A stretch of 64,000 nt of DNA from NCBI RefSeq assembly GCF_002835465.1, contig NZ_PIZM01000009.1, positions 62,001 through 126,000 on the forward strand. Direction: 5' to 3'. Shown piece after piece: positions 9,751 to 19,672 of the stretch. Below the pieces are notes generated by a model that had not been told where the DNA came from, did no database searches, and worked only from the letters and a program-made list of their open reading frames with translations. Numbering within the stretch: position 1 is the first letter of the stretch; each line of letters opens with the position of its first letter. Origin of the DNA: Psychromonas sp. psych-6C06 (GTDB lineage: Bacteria; Pseudomonadota; Gammaproteobacteria; Enterobacterales; Psychromonadaceae). A program made the translations under genes and the position numbers.

Positions 9751-11192
9751 CGTCGCCAGAAATGGCGAGTTAACATCACCACCACTGTCAATATCTCCAA
9801 ACGGCCCATTAGCATACATAATGATAGTATCCATTTGGATAGGTCTGAAAAATGTGCAAAATTCCCAGCAGGGCCTATTTCAGAGACAAGACCCGGTCCG
9901 ACATTAGAGACTGCAGTAATCGCTGCGGTTAACGATGTCATCGCGCTTGAGCCACATAAAGTGAGCAGTAAAGAGGCCACTAAAATAGTGGCTACATATG
10001 CAAGTACAAAGGCAATTAACGAGCGCAAAATATCATCACTGACGACACGATTGTTATACTTTTGTGGAAAGATGCCATGTGGATGCATCAGCAACATAAG
10101 TTGACGCTTTAATAAGCTAAAGGCTATTTGAAAGCGGAAAATTTTAATACCGCCAGTGGTTGAGCCTGAACAAGCACCCGCAAACAGCAAACCAAAGAAG
10201 ATCATCACGCTAAAATCGCCCCAACTAATAAAGTCATCTAAACCAAAACCTGTCGTTGTGACAACAGACATGACGTTAAATAAGCTTAAGCGAATAGCAT
10301 CGAGCCAACCAAATTGACCACTATAGGTGAGGTGTAGCGTTAAACAGAATGTACAAAACACAACCAACTTTATAAAGCCTTGAATTTGAGCATCCTTTAG
10401 CAAGAGTAAAGCATTGCGTCGATTGATGGCGCGGATAAAAAGTAGAAATGGCAGGCCTCCTAAAAACATAAATAGGATGGCGTTCCAGTGTGCCCCCTGT
10501 GAAAAATTACCCATTGAGCCATCAGAGGTAGAGTATCCGCCCGTAGATATAGTGGTCATCGCATGATTTAGCGCATCGAAGCTACTCATTCCTGAGAGCA
10601 GGTAACCGATAAAGCAACAGATACTTAAAAATAGATAGACGATTAAAATATCCATCGCAACACGTCGTGTTTTAGACTCAGCTTTATCTGACCAGTCGGA
10701 AGATTCAGTTTGGAAAAGGCGCATCCCGCCGACGTTTAAGAAGGGCAAAATAGCTACCCCCATTACGATAAACCCAACACCTCCTAACCATTGTAAGATT
10801 GAGCGCCAGAGAAGAATGCTAGGGTGCATGTTATCTAACCCATGTAATACGGTACTACCAGTAGTGGTAATACCAGACATCGTCTCAAAAAAAGCATCGC
10901 TGTAACTAATATGTTCAATAAACACAAAGGGGAGTGCCGCAAATAAGCTTGCTAGTACCCACACGCCAGTGGTGAGCAAAAACATCTCTCGTACACCGAG
11001 TCTTGAGCGTTGTTTTTCACCACCGAGGAAGATAAAAATAAAAGAAGCAATATGGGTGATTGCGATTGCAGAAAGGAACTCAACTCCACCTAAGCTGTCT
11101 TGATAAAAAGCCAGTGCCATTGGGAAATACATGAACACTGCCATTTTAGATAGCACCAGACCGGTGATAAAAAAGAGCGGGCGATAAACCAT
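9747..11192 (-). CDS. trkH: Trk potassium uptake transmembrane subunit
   Basis: A 481-aa integral membrane protein, the K+-translocating subunit of the Trk system. Four pore repeats are visible, each with a helix-filter-helix pattern: SGITTTGSTVL, MTTISTGGYSTSDG, VMSVVTTTGFGLDD and AAITAVSNVGPGL. The glycine of each loop builds the selectivity filter. The first pore is preceded by SDAFFETMS, typical of TrkH. Length equals that of E. coli TrkH. It lies 13 bases downstream of trkA, its regulatory partner, and both are read leftward in one operon. Confidence 0.97.
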   Translation of the reverse strand: MVYRPLFFITGLVLSKMAVFMYFPMALAFYQDSLGGVEFLSAIAITHIASFIFIFLGGEKQRSRLGVREMFLLTTGVWVLASLFAALPFVFIEHISYSDAFFETMSGITTTGSTVLHGLDNMHPSILLWRSILQWLGGVGFIVMGVAILPFLNVGGMRLFQTESSDWSDKAESKTRRVAMDILIVYLFLSICCFIGYLLSGMSSFDALNHAMTTISTGGYSTSDGSMGNFSQGAHWNAILFMFLGGLPFLLFIRAINRRNALLLLKDAQIQGFIKLVVFCTFCLTLHLTYSGQFGWLDAIRLSLFNVMSVVTTTGFGLDDFISWGDFSVMIFFGLLFAGACSGSTTGGIKIFRFQIAFSLLKRQLMLLMHPHGIFPQKYNNRVVSDDILRSLIAFVLAYVATILVASLLLTLCGSSAMTSLTAAITAVSNVGPGLVSEIGPAGNFAHFSDLSKWILSLCMLMGRLEILTVVVMLTRHFWRR

Positions 11193-11205
11193 TTATAGCA
11201 CCAAA

Positions 11206-12582
11206 CTACAGGAAGAATGGGCTAGGCTGGAATAGCTTTTCAATATCACTAATGTATTTTTTATTAACCAAAAATAAAATCACGTGGTCATCACTTTCTA
11301 CCACCGTATCATCGTGTGCAATGAGTACTTCATTGTTACGGACAATGGCACCGATACTTGTACCGGGTGGTAATTTTAATTGATTTAGCTGTTTGCCTAC
11401 GACCTTAGATGTCATGCTGTCACCACGAGCAATGATCTCAATTGCTTCGGCTACCCCTTCACGCAATGAGTATACGTGTTTAAGGTCGGCTTTACGGACA
11501 TGGGTAAGTAGCGCTGAGATTGTTGCTTGTTGCGGTGATATAGCGATATCTAATATATTACCCTGCACTAAGTCAACGTATGCGGTGCGCTGAATAAGAA
11601 CCATCGCTTTACGTGCGCCCATACGTTTGGCTAGCATTGCAGACATAATGTTCGCTTCATCATCATTGGTGACGGTGATAAACAGATCTATTTGATCAAT
11701 ATGTTCTTCAGCTAATAGCTCTTGATCGGAGGAGCCACCACAAAAAACAATGGTATTGGACAGCGTTTCAGATAGGTATTCAGCACGTTTTAAATTCTTT
11801 TCAATCAGTTTAACGGAGTTTTCTTTTTCTAAACGCTTAGCAAGACTCTCGCCGATATAGCCTCCCCCAACAATCATAATACGCTTGTATGGGTGCTCTA
11901 ATTTCTGCATTTCACTCATTATCGCTTTAATATGCTGACTCGCGGTAATGAAGAATACCTCATCGTCGGCTTCAATAATGGTCGTGCCTTGTGGACGAAT
12001 TGCTTTGCCTCGCCTAAAAATAGCCGCTACGCGAGCTTCGATATTAGGCATATGTTCTTTCAGTGTTGAAATTGCATTACCTACTAACGAACCACCGTAA
12101 TAGGCCTTGATTGCGACCAAACCCACACGACCTTCAGCAAAGTGTGCGACTTGTAATGCACCGGGATGCTCAATTAATTGATAGATATAATCACTGACCA
12201 ATTTTTCTGGGGCAATAATATGATCGATAGGGAATGCATCAGTATTAAAAAGCTCCTCTTCAAACATCACCATGCTTTGTGAGCGGATTCGCGCAATTTT
12301 TTTAGGCACATTAAAGAGGGTAAAGGCGATTTGACAGGCAACGATGTTTATTTCATCAGAATTAGTCACTGCGATTAACATATCAGCATCAGCTGCGCCT
12401 GCTTCCCCTAATGTACGTGGACTAGACGCATTACCTTGAACGACACGTAAATCAAACCTATCTTGAAGGTCTTGTAGCTGTTCATGAGAAGAATCAACAA
12501 CGGTGATATCGTTATTTTCACCTACTAAGTTTTCAGCCAGTGATGCGCCAACTTGTCCTGCACCTAATATGATAATTTTCAT
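11206..12582 (-). CDS. trkA: Trk potassium uptake regulator (NAD-binding)
   Basis: A 458-aa cytoplasmic gating subunit of Trk. It has two RCK halves, each with an N-terminal Rossmann fold ([15 protein letters not shown] at residue 4; [17 protein letters not shown] near 234) and a C-terminal ligand-sensing lobe. NAD(H) binding and interaction with TrkH are established for the family. The length is identical to E. coli TrkA. An 86-base gap with a hairpin separates it from rsmB, which in many gammaproteobacteria is cotranscribed. Confidence 0.97.
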   Translation of the reverse strand: MKIIILGAGQVGASLAENLVGENNDITVVDSSHEQLQDLQDRFDLRVVQGNASSPRTLGEAGAADADMLIAVTNSDEINIVACQIAFTLFNVPKKIARIRSQSMVMFEEELFNTDAFPIDHIIAPEKLVSDYIYQLIEHPGALQVAHFAEGRVGLVAIKAYYGGSLVGNAISTLKEHMPNIEARVAAIFRRGKAIRPQGTTIIEADDEVFFITASQHIKAIMSEMQKLEHPYKRIMIVGGGYIGESLAKRLEKENSVKLIEKNLKRAEYLSETLSNTIVFCGGSSDQELLAEEHIDQIDLFITVTNDDEANIMSAMLAKRMGARKAMVLIQRTAYVDLVQGNILDIAISPQQATISALLTHVRKADLKHVYSLREGVAEAIEIIARGDSMTSKVVGKQLNQLKLPPGTSIGAIVRNNEVLIAHDDTVVESDDHVILFLVNKKYISDIEKLFQPSPFFL

Positions 12583-12605
12583 CGTTGCTTATAATCCTTG
12601 GATAG

Positions 12606-12631
12606 GGAGCACTTATTCAATAGAGTGCTCC
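12606..12631 (-). other. Intercistronic hairpin between rsmB and trkA
   Basis: Eight-base stem GGAGCACT (12606-12613) with AGTGCTCC (12624-12631). It has no T tract, so it may be an mRNA stability or processing element rather than a terminator. Confidence 0.45.
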
Positions 12632-12668
12632 ATATTGGCGCTATTTATGGGGTAAATGGCGCAGTGTT

Positions 12669-13973
12669 TTATTTCGCTTTTTGAAGTTTTGCATAATAGA
12701 AGCCATCCATTGCATCTTCATTCGGTAATAATTGGCGACCGTGTTCAACGCTATTATATTGTTCTGACAATGGAATTAATGTGGCATCACTTTGACTTTC
12801 TAAAAAGCGTTGTACTTGTTGCTCATTTTCATCGGGTAAAATGGAACAGGTTGCATACAGTAAAACACCACCCGGTTTTAGCTTCTTCCATAATGCGCTT
12901 AGAATGCTTTTTTGTAGCGCCACTAACTCGGCAATATCACTGTCACGGCGTAACCAACGAATGTCTGGATGACGACGGATAACACCTGTTGCACTGCAGG
13001 GCGCATCACATAAAATGCGATCAAACTGTTCGCCTTGCCACCAAGTATCTGGTTGTGAAGCATCGCCATGAATCACCGTTGCTTTAAGGTTTAAACGCGC
13101 TAAATTCTCTTCGACACGCGTTAAACGGTTGGCATCTGCGTCAACGGCTACCATCTGTTTGATCGCGGGTTGTAGTTCTAATGCGTGTACCGTTTTACCA
13201 CCCGGTGCTGCACAGGCATCAAGAATTAATTCATCGGCTTGTGCGCCTAAGTAATGTGCCGCTAATTGCGCTGCGCCATCTTGTACCGATACCCAACCCT
13301 CAGTAAAACCTGGTAATTTATAAACATCGGTGGCTTTCTCAAGGCGCAGTGCATTACTGTTTTCAGTATCGCTAGCGACAATACTTGGTAGTGTGGCTTC
13401 GCTTAACAATTGTTGGTATTGCTCACGATTGTGGTGTGTTTGATTTACTCGCAACCACATTGGTGCCTGTTGGTTATTTTCAGTCATAATGGTTGCGGCT
13501 TGTTGCTCACCATACGCCTGTTGTAAACGCTTAACTAACCAGCTTGGATGACAATACTTTAATGTATCTTGCTGATCCGCTTTTTCAATTAAACCTTCCT
13601 GCTCACGTAAAAAATTACGTAACACACCATTAATCATCCCTTTTAGTGCTTGCTTTTTTAATGCTTTAGCACCGTTTACGGTTTCGCCAACGGCCGCGTG
13701 ACTAGGGATGCGTGTGTAGAGTAGCTGATAAAAGCCCACTAAAATTAAAAAGTGCAACTCTCGCTGTTTGCCTTTTAATGGTTTTTGCATCAATGAGCGA
13801 CAAAAGAAATCGATCCTTGGCAGGGTGCGTAAAACACCATAACAAAGCATTTGTAAGAGTGCTTTGTCTTTTGGATTTAAGTCTTGCTGTGCACTGGGCA
13901 ATGCTTGTGAAAGAGACTGTCCTTGTTCGACCACTTGATTGAGCACTTTAGCTGCTAATGCGCGTATATTCAT
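12669..13973 (-). CDS. rsmB: 16S rRNA (cytosine(967)-C(5))-methyltransferase
   Basis: A 434-aa enzyme that methylates C967 of 16S rRNA using S-adenosylmethionine. The first 150 residues are a NusB-like RNA-binding domain ([20 protein letters not shown]). The Rossmann methyltransferase core follows, with [16 protein letters not shown] as the cofactor loop, [20 protein letters not shown], and the catalytic-cysteine motif [17 protein letters not shown]. Both cysteines of the Sun/NSUN mechanism are present. Its start overlaps the fmt stop by four bases, so the two are translationally coupled. Confidence 0.97.
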   Translation of the reverse strand: MNIRALAAKVLNQVVEQGQSLSQALPSAQQDLNPKDKALLQMLCYGVLRTLPRIDFFCRSLMQKPLKGKQRELHFLILVGFYQLLYTRIPSHAAVGETVNGAKALKKQALKGMINGVLRNFLREQEGLIEKADQQDTLKYCHPSWLVKRLQQAYGEQQAATIMTENNQQAPMWLRVNQTHHNREQYQQLLSEATLPSIVASDTENSNALRLEKATDVYKLPGFTEGWVSVQDGAAQLAAHYLGAQADELILDACAAPGGKTVHALELQPAIKQMVAVDADANRLTRVEENLARLNLKATVIHGDASQPDTWWQGEQFDRILCDAPCSATGVIRRHPDIRWLRRDSDIAELVALQKSILSALWKKLKPGGVLLYATCSILPDENEQQVQRFLESQSDATLIPLSEQYNSVEHGRQLLPNEDAMDGFYYAKLQKAK

Positions 13974-14932
13974 CCTTGCACACCTTGAGCATTTAACGCG
14001 GTTCCGGGCGCAAATAATTCTTTACGGGAGTTTAAGATATCTTGTACCGGCATCGCTTTTTTACCGGCAAGTTGTAGCACTTGCAGGTTAAGAATGCCGT
14101 TACCCGTTGCTACTTGAATGCCATTTTTATCGGCACTAATAATGGTGCCAATTGGCTGACTTGAGGTTTCTTCAATAATACTAACTTGATGAACTTTTAT
14201 TGGTTTTCCTGCTAGTTCAAAGTAACTCATTGGCCACGGGTTAAAGGCACGTACGCAACGATCAATAAACACCGCATCCTGTGACCAATCGATTAGTGCT
14301 TCTGCTTTACTGAGTTTTTTCGCATAGTTAGCCAGTGTTTCATCTTGTACTTCTGCAGTTAGCTCGTTATTTGCTAATTTTTCGATGGTCTCCACTAATA
14401 CTTGTGGTGCTTGAATCGCTAATTTTTCGTAAAGCGTGCTACTGGTTTCGTGGCTTGCAATTGGGCAAACAACTTTACTAAGCATATCACCGGTGTCTAA
14501 CCCCTCATTCATCTGCATGATGGTGACACCTGTCTCTTTATCACCCGCCCAGATAGAACGTTGAATAGGGGCGGCACCACGCCACCTTGGTAATAGTGAG
14601 CCATGTACGTTGAGGCAACCTAAACGTGGGGTGTTTAATACGTTAGTGGGTAAAATTAAACCATAAGCGACGACGATCATTAAATCTGCATTCAGTGACG
14701 CTAGTGTTGCAACACTCTCTTCAGATTTAAAGTTTTCCGGTTGATAGACCGGTAGATCGTGCTCAACGGCCAGTTGTTTTACCGCACTTGCAGTTAATTT
14801 TTTACCGCGACCTGCTGGTCGATCAGGCTGCGTGTAAACAGCAACGACGTTAAATTGAGACTCAATCAGTGCGCTTAAATGTTTTGCTGCAAAGTCAGGT
14901 GTCCCTGCAAAAACAATGTTTAATTTTTCCAC
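13970..14932 (-). CDS. fmt: Methionyl-tRNA formyltransferase
   Basis: A 320-aa enzyme that formylates initiator methionyl-tRNA with 10-formyltetrahydrofolate. The N-terminal domain opens with [19 protein letters not shown] and carries the catalytic stretch [18 protein letters not shown], with N, H and D positions of the formyltransferase fold. The C-terminal OB-like tRNA-binding domain begins near residue 206. It sits 32 bases after def and overlaps rsmB, giving the classical def-fmt-rsmB operon that couples formylation with deformylation. Confidence 0.98.
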   Translation of the reverse strand: MEKLNIVFAGTPDFAAKHLSALIESQFNVVAVYTQPDRPAGRGKKLTASAVKQLAVEHDLPVYQPENFKSEESVATLASLNADLMIVVAYGLILPTNVLNTPRLGCLNVHGSLLPRWRGAAPIQRSIWAGDKETGVTIMQMNEGLDTGDMLSKVVCPIASHETSSTLYEKLAIQAPQVLVETIEKLANNELTAEVQDETLANYAKKLSKAEALIDWSQDAVFIDRCVRAFNPWPMSYFELAGKPIKVHQVSIIEETSSQPIGTIISADKNGIQVATGNGILNLQVLQLAGKKAMPVQDILNSRKELFAPGTALNAQGVQG

Positions 14933-14964
14933 TAAAATATATTACCTATCTGATTACTGCGATT

Positions 14965-15477
14965 TTATGAGAATTTAGCGTTTTGACGCTGTATCTTTTC
15001 AAGTTTCGCTTTAATACGTTTTTGCTTGAAAGGAGAAAGGTAATCGATAAACAGCTTACCCTTAAGGTGATCTAATTCGTGTTGGATACAAACCGCTAGC
15101 AAACCATCTGCTTCAATTGTTTGTGAATTCCCATCAAGATCAAGATATTGCAATGTTACAAACTCGTTTCGTTTAACATCGGCATGAGTATCAGGAACAG
15201 AAAGGCAACCTTCTTGTGATTCTTCTTCACCAGATTGTTCTATAATTTCAGGGTTAATTAGCACCATTGGTTGATTGCGTTCTTCTGATACATCAATAAC
15301 AACAATGCGCGAATGAATGTTAACCTGCGTTGCAGCAAGACCGACACCGTTTTCGTCATACATGGTTTCAATCATGTTTGACGCGATAGTTTTGATCTCT
15401 GGTGTGATCTGCTCAACAGCTTTAGCAACGGTTCTAAGACGTTGATCGGGAAAATGTAATACTTCGAGTAAAGCCAT
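14965..15477 (-). CDS. def: Peptide deformylase
   Basis: A 170-aa metalloenzyme that removes the N-formyl group from new proteins. All three signature motifs are present: [16 protein letters not shown] with the metal-binding cysteine, and QHELDHLKG with the HExxH metal site and catalytic Glu. The frame is open upstream to 15555, but the ATG at 15477 gives the standard N-terminus [15 protein letters not shown] and the standard length. First gene of the def-fmt-rsmB unit, divergent from the LysM gene across 143 bases. Confidence 0.98.
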   Translation of the reverse strand: MALLEVLHFPDQRLRTVAKAVEQITPEIKTIASNMIETMYDENGVGLAATQVNIHSRIVVIDVSEERNQPMVLINPEIIEQSGEEESQEGCLSVPDTHADVKRNEFVTLQYLDLDGNSQTIEADGLLAVCIQHELDHLKGKLFIDYLSPFKQKRIKAKLEKIQRQNAKFS

Positions 15478-15620
15478 GATATTATCTTGCTCTATAGTTA
15501 ATGTTAAAAGAACACTAATTCTATACCCATGGAGCTTGAACATGCAACAAAGCATCGTGAGGTTATAGGGATACTCACTCCTTATACAGATATAGTTTTA
15601 CTTACCAAACAAGGATTGTT

Positions 15621-16703
15621 ATGAAATTTAAACGAGTTACCTCATTCTTATTAGGCGCAGCGCTTTCTTTTGCAGCTTTTGCAGATACGCTGACACTAAG
15701 AGAGGATCACCCTGAAACCTATACGGTTGTGAAAGGAGATACTCTGTGGGACATTTCAGCGCACTTTTTAAATACTCCTTGGTTGTGGCCTCGTTTATGG
15801 CAAGCAAATAGCCAAGTTGAAAACCCACACTTAATCTACCCAGGCGATGTCTTAACACTTATCTGGATCGATGGAGAGCCTCAGTTAACTCGTAAGCAAT
15901 TGAAAAAATTGTCTCCAGAGCCTCGCTTAGAAGAGAAAGGGGTACCAATTCCAACAATCCCACTTTCTGCTATCTCAGCGTTTCTTTCAAAAGACCATAT
16001 TGTTGAGCCTGAATTATTAAAAGAAGCACCTCGTTTGTTAGGTGATGCAATTGGTACACCTCGTTTCTTTGAGGGGGATGTATTTTATGGTGAGGGTCAA
16101 TATGATAAAACCAAGTTATACGGTATTTACCGATTATCTGATGATTTTCATGATCCGGTTACCGACGAGTTTTTAGGTAAAGAGTTAACCTTTATTGGTC
16201 ATGCTGAAGTATCTAAAAATCCAAATGTAACTAAAACAGAGCAAGTGACACCACTTGATTTCTTGAAAAGTAAGCGAGAAGCGCGTCAGGGCGATGTTAT
16301 TTTGCCTATTCCAGAGTATGAAACGTTACCTGCATACTTTTTACCACAACCGGTTCCTGCTAGCGTAGAAGGGCATATTTTAGCCGCTCTTAATAATGCC
16401 GTTGCCATTGGTAAGTGGGATGTTGTGGTTATCGATAAAGGTAAACGCGATAAAATTCAAATAGGCTCGATGTTTTCTATTATGCGCTCAGGACCTGGTG
16501 TGATAGTGAACGATAAAAAAATCGAATATAAAGATGATGCCAGTCGTTTTGAGCAGATGGGTGAAGCGGATATTATTATTCCTGCAGAACGCTTGGGTGA
16601 ATTAATGGTCTTTAAAGTGTATGAAAAAGTAAGTATTGCTATCGTAATGCGCAGCTCTGATGCAATGGGGGCTAAATACAAAATCAAAGGGCTAGAATTT
16701 TAA
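15621..16703 (+). CDS. LysM peptidoglycan-binding protein
   Basis: A 360-aa secreted protein. The signal peptide (residues 1-21, cleavage after AAFA) is followed by a LysM domain at about 30-80: TYTVVKGDTLWDISAHFLNT, then the tryptophan-rich WLWPRLWQANSQV and PHLIYPGDVL. The remaining 280 residues are beta-rich and conserved in the LysM/DprA neighbourhood, but no enzyme domain is seen. It probably binds cell-wall glycans in the periplasm. AAGGATTG precedes the ATG. It heads the rightward unit to dprA, smg, yrdD-like and tsaC and faces def, an arrangement conserved in gammaproteobacteria. Confidence 0.93.
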   Translation: MKFKRVTSFLLGAALSFAAFADTLTLREDHPETYTVVKGDTLWDISAHFLNTPWLWPRLWQANSQVENPHLIYPGDVLTLIWIDGEPQLTRKQLKKLSPEPRLEEKGVPIPTIPLSAISAFLSKDHIVEPELLKEAPRLLGDAIGTPRFFEGDVFYGEGQYDKTKLYGIYRLSDDFHDPVTDEFLGKELTFIGHAEVSKNPNVTKTEQVTPLDFLKSKREARQGDVILPIPEYETLPAYFLPQPVPASVEGHILAALNNAVAIGKWDVVVIDKGKRDKIQIGSMFSIMRSGPGVIVNDKKIEYKDDASRFEQMGEADIIIPAERLGELMVFKVYEKVSIAIVMRSSDAMGAKYKIKGLEF

Positions 16704-16717
16704 CCATCAATTAACTC

Positions 16718-16737
16718 GCCACAGTTTTGGCTGTGGC
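16718..16737 (+). other. Hairpin at the 5' end of dprA
   Basis: Seven-base stem GCCACAG (16718-16724) with CTGTGGC (16731-16737) and a TTTTGG loop, just after the LysM gene stop. It covers the TTG and GTG codons that would otherwise be taken as dprA starts, and it has no T tract after it. Confidence 0.5.
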
Positions 16738-16750
16738 AAGGAAGGTCTCT

Positions 16751-17869
16751 ATTCAACAAAATCTTTTTGACTTAGATGACATTTTACCTACAACCACAGA
16801 GCAGATTAAACGCTGGATGGTGCTCGATGCTATTCCAGCGTTACAAAAACGTACTATTTTTAAATTACTCACCAAACACTCTCTCCACGAACTATTAACA
16901 CTGCCTGTTGCAACCTTAAAAAGTTACCGTTTGAAAGAAACGCAAATCAATGCATTATTACACCCTAATTTAATACAGATCGAAGAAAACCTATCTTGGA
17001 TCGATATCGACCAACAACGCGATATTATCTGTTTTGATGACTCGCGTTATCCAGCAAGATTAAAAGAGATCAGCAATCCTCCTTTACTTCTCTATATACA
17101 GGGCGATAGCCAGTTGTTAGCAACCCCACAAATTGCTTTAGTAGGAAGTCGTAACTGTACGCCTTATGGGCAGGAAAAAGCATATCAGTTTGCACGTGAC
17201 TTGGTGGATTCTGGTCTTACTGTCACTAGTGGCCTTGCGCTAGGGATCGATGGTTACTCTCACCAAGGTGCACTTGATGCGGGTGGAAAAACAATCGCCG
17301 TGCTAGGCACAGGGCTGAATAATATTTATCCTAAACGACATTTAAAATTAGCGGGTCAAATCATTGAACATGGTTTATTGGTGTCGGAATTTTGGCCAAA
17401 TAGTCCGGCTATACCGAGTCACTTTCCAAGGCGTAATCGTATTATTTCTGGATTATCTTTGGGCGTGCTGGTGGTTGAGGCATCACAACGAAGTGGCTCG
17501 TTAATCACAGCACGTTACGCTAGTGAGCAAAATAGAGAGATCTTTGCGCTGCCTGGTTCCATCGATAATAGCCAAGCATGCGGTTGTCATCATCTTATTC
17601 AGCAGGGGGCAAAACTGGTTGTTAATATTAGCGATATTACGGAGGAGATTTGTTATTTATCAACCGTTTCTTGTCTCGATAAAGAAAGCGCTACTAATAT
17701 CCAAGAAGAGCAACATCCTTTAATACAATTTATCGACTTTCATCTCACCACACTTGAACAGATACTTGAGCGTTCAGGTATTGACTTGATCAATGTGCAA
17801 AATCAGTTAATAGAGTTAGAGATAACTGGTAGAATCAAGGTTACCGCTGACGGTTATACTCGCTGTTAA
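16751..17869 (+). CDS. dprA: DNA-processing protein DprA (Smf)
   Basis: Loads RecA on incoming single-stranded DNA during transformation; widely conserved even without known competence. About 372 aa. The N-terminal helical region is followed by the Rossmann-like core: QIALVGSRNCTPYGQEKA, TVTSGLALGIDGYSHQGAL, TIAVLGTGLNNIYPKRH, FPRRNRIISGLS and the GSLITARYASEQ segment. A small C-terminal winged-helix-like domain ends the protein. The frame is open from a TTG at 16727, but that codon and the GTG at 16733 sit in a hairpin with no ribosome-binding site. AAGGAAGG at 16738-16745 points to the in-frame ATT at 16751, which I take as the probable start. Start choice is uncertain; function is not. Confidence 0.93.
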   Translation: MQQNLFDLDDILPTTTEQIKRWMVLDAIPALQKRTIFKLLTKHSLHELLTLPVATLKSYRLKETQINALLHPNLIQIEENLSWIDIDQQRDIICFDDSRYPARLKEISNPPLLLYIQGDSQLLATPQIALVGSRNCTPYGQEKAYQFARDLVDSGLTVTSGLALGIDGYSHQGALDAGGKTIAVLGTGLNNIYPKRHLKLAGQIIEHGLLVSEFWPNSPAIPSHFPRRNRIISGLSLGVLVVEASQRSGSLITARYASEQNREIFALPGSIDNSQACGCHHLIQQGAKLVVNISDITEEICYLSTVSCLDKESATNIQEEQHPLIQFIDFHLTTLEQILERSGIDLINVQNQLIELEITGRIKVTADGYTRC

Positions 17870-17914
17870 CTAAAATCACAGCGATATTAAGGATGATCAG
17901 GCAGATATTTAGGA

Positions 17915-17945
17915 AGCTGTTGATCTTTCAAGTTTATTTTTCCAA
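17915..17945 (+). mobile_element. Relic of the 50-kb MITE (left end)
   Basis: About 30 bases matching the left end of the MITE at 50245: both share CTGTTGATCTTTC followed by AAGTTTATTTTT. The rest is missing. It is flanked by TTAG and CTAA, which fit the YTAR-type target, and lies just before smg. Confidence 0.6.
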
Positions 17946-17968
17946 TCGAGCCTAAGGTAAAAAGAAAA

Positions 17969-18442
17969 ATGTTTGAAGTGATTATTTATCTATTTGAAAG
18001 CTATATGCAGGTTGACCAGAATGTAGAGGTCGATGCGCAGGAGATCACTGAAGAGTTATTAGAAGAGGGATTTCAGCGTACAGATATCTCGAAAGCATTA
18101 GCATGGCTTGATCATTTATCTAGCTTACATGAACAATCTCAAGATACTGTCGTACAGCAGGCTAAAGCCACATCACATCGTATCTACGGTGAGGCTGAGC
18201 AACAACGTTTAAACAGTGCCTGTCAGGGGTATATCTCCTATTTAGAGCAAGCTAAAATTTTAAATGCACACACTCGGGAAACTGTGATTGACTGTGCAAT
18301 GTTATTAGAAATGAATGAATTAGGCTTACATGATCTGAAATGGTTAATATTAATGGTGCTATTTAACGATCCAAGCAGTGAAGATGAGTTTATGCAGTTA
18401 GAGTCCATGCTAATGGACCTAGAAGATGGGTTAATTCACTAA
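17969..18442 (+). CDS. smg: Smg family protein (DUF494)
   Basis: A 157-aa all-helical, acidic protein of the Smg/DUF494 family, the same length as the E. coli protein. It opens MFEVIIYLFESYMQ and ends in a helix ending EFMQLESMLMDLEDGLIH, both typical. Its molecular role is unestablished; it is nearly always beside dprA. It stops one base before the zinc-finger gene. The gap in front carries a MITE relic, so transcription from the dprA side passes through it. Confidence 0.93.
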   Translation: MFEVIIYLFESYMQVDQNVEVDAQEITEELLEEGFQRTDISKALAWLDHLSSLHEQSQDTVVQQAKATSHRIYGEAEQQRLNSACQGYISYLEQAKILNAHTRETVIDCAMLLEMNELGLHDLKWLILMVLFNDPSSEDEFMQLESMLMDLEDGLIH

Positions 18443-18443
18443 T

Positions 18444-19001
18444 ATGAGTAAAGATGACTTAGTAACATCACATTCAAAAATTGTAGATCTTTGTCCTGAT
18501 TGTGGGGCTGAATTACATATTCGTAACGGTAAGAAAGGCGCTTTTCTTGGTTGTACGCGTTATCCTGAGTGTGGTTACTTACGTCCATTACATGAAAAAA
18601 GTGAGATAAAAAAAGTATTAGTGGGCACTAGTTGTCCACTTTGTAGCGCTGAATTGGTATTAAAGCAGGGGCGTTACGGTTTATTCATTGGTTGTAGTGA
18701 TTACCCTACCTGTGAACACACTGCACAGCTTTCAGACTCCAATGAAAAAGAAGAGATCTCAGAGAAGGTTACATGCCCTTCTTGTAAAAAAGGGCATCTT
18801 ATTCAGCGCCAATCTCGTTTTGGAAAAACCTTTTACGCCTGTGATAATTACCCCGCCTGTAAATATGCTGTTAACGATAAACCGGTGAATGAGTTTTGCC
18901 CAGACTGCCATTGGCCTATCTTAGTGGAACGAAAAACAGCAGCGACTTTTCGCATAATATGTCCAAAAAAAGGGTGTGGTTACCGAAGCAAGCCGATATA
19001 A
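18444..19001 (+). CDS. Topoisomerase-type C4 zinc-finger protein (YrdD-like)
   Basis: A 185-aa protein made almost entirely of C4 zinc fingers like those at the C-terminus of topoisomerase I. The first three units share the pattern CPxCG/K...G..GxFxGCxxYPxC (for example FLGCTRYPECGYLR, FIGCSDYPTCEH, FYACDNYPACKYA); a fourth shorter Cys unit (FCPDCHWPIL...ICPKKGCGY) ends it. There is no catalytic topoisomerase domain, so it is a stand-alone single-stranded DNA-binding type protein. Conserved between smg and tsaC in gammaproteobacteria. Confidence 0.92.
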   Translation: MSKDDLVTSHSKIVDLCPDCGAELHIRNGKKGAFLGCTRYPECGYLRPLHEKSEIKKVLVGTSCPLCSAELVLKQGRYGLFIGCSDYPTCEHTAQLSDSNEKEEISEKVTCPSCKKGHLIQRQSRFGKTFYACDNYPACKYAVNDKPVNEFCPDCHWPILVERKTAATFRIICPKKGCGYRSKPI

Positions 19002-19069
19002 TTCTGTTACGTTTAGGCTTGTGTTTGGATTAATCCGATGTCGTGAGCCTTGAAAGCAACCAATTTGTA

Positions 19070-19648
19070 ATGGAACACTTTATTTTGGCTAAACTTGATC
19101 TCTCAACTGCCCTTGCTGCCCTGCGTTCAGAAGCTGTTATCGCTTATCCCACAGAATCCGTTTTTGGATTAGGCTGTGATCCTGATTGTGATAGTGCTAT
19201 TCAAAGTATTCTCGATCTGAAACAGCGACCGGCTCATAAAGGGCTGATTTTGATTGCTGCTAATATTGAGCAATTACAAAACTATGCAGACTTTTCCTCG
19301 CTGACCGCACTGCAACTAGAAAAAATCGAAAACACATGGCCAGGCCCTTTCACATGGGTGGTGCCTGTTCAAAAAACATTATCTAAGTTAGTTAGTGGTG
19401 ATTTTGACAGTGTTGCAGTAAGAGTGAGTGATCACCCCGTTGTGCAACAACTATGCACAGAATTTGCAAAACCGATTATTTCAACCAGTGCCAACCTGTC
19501 GGGTTTAGAAGCCTGTACCGATGCCGAGCAGGTAAAGGCGATGTTTGTGGATAACCCATTATTAGCGCATACCGTCGAAGCTGCGGTATCTGGCCTTGAT
19601 AACCCTTCACAAATTCACCATGCGATCACTGGTGAAAGGTTACGCTAA
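19070..19648 (+). CDS. tsaC: Threonylcarbamoyl-AMP synthase
   Basis: Forms threonylcarbamoyl-AMP from threonine, bicarbonate and ATP, the first step of t6A37 modification of tRNAs reading ANN codons. The 192-aa YrdC domain shows IAYPTESVFGLGCDPD, KQRPAHKGLILIA, the lid WPGPFTWVVP, and ISTSANLSG near the end, the known ATP and threonine site. A GTG at 19043 would add nine residues. I prefer the ATG at 19070 because it places 23 residues before IAYPTE, exactly as in E. coli TsaC. Last gene of the lysM-dprA-smg unit. Confidence 0.95.
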   Translation: MEHFILAKLDLSTALAALRSEAVIAYPTESVFGLGCDPDCDSAIQSILDLKQRPAHKGLILIAANIEQLQNYADFSSLTALQLEKIENTWPGPFTWVVPVQKTLSKLVSGDFDSVAVRVSDHPVVQQLCTEFAKPIISTSANLSGLEACTDAEQVKAMFVDNPLLAHTVEAAVSGLDNPSQIHHAITGERLR

Positions 19649-19672
19649 GGCCTGTGGGTATTGATAATAAGA

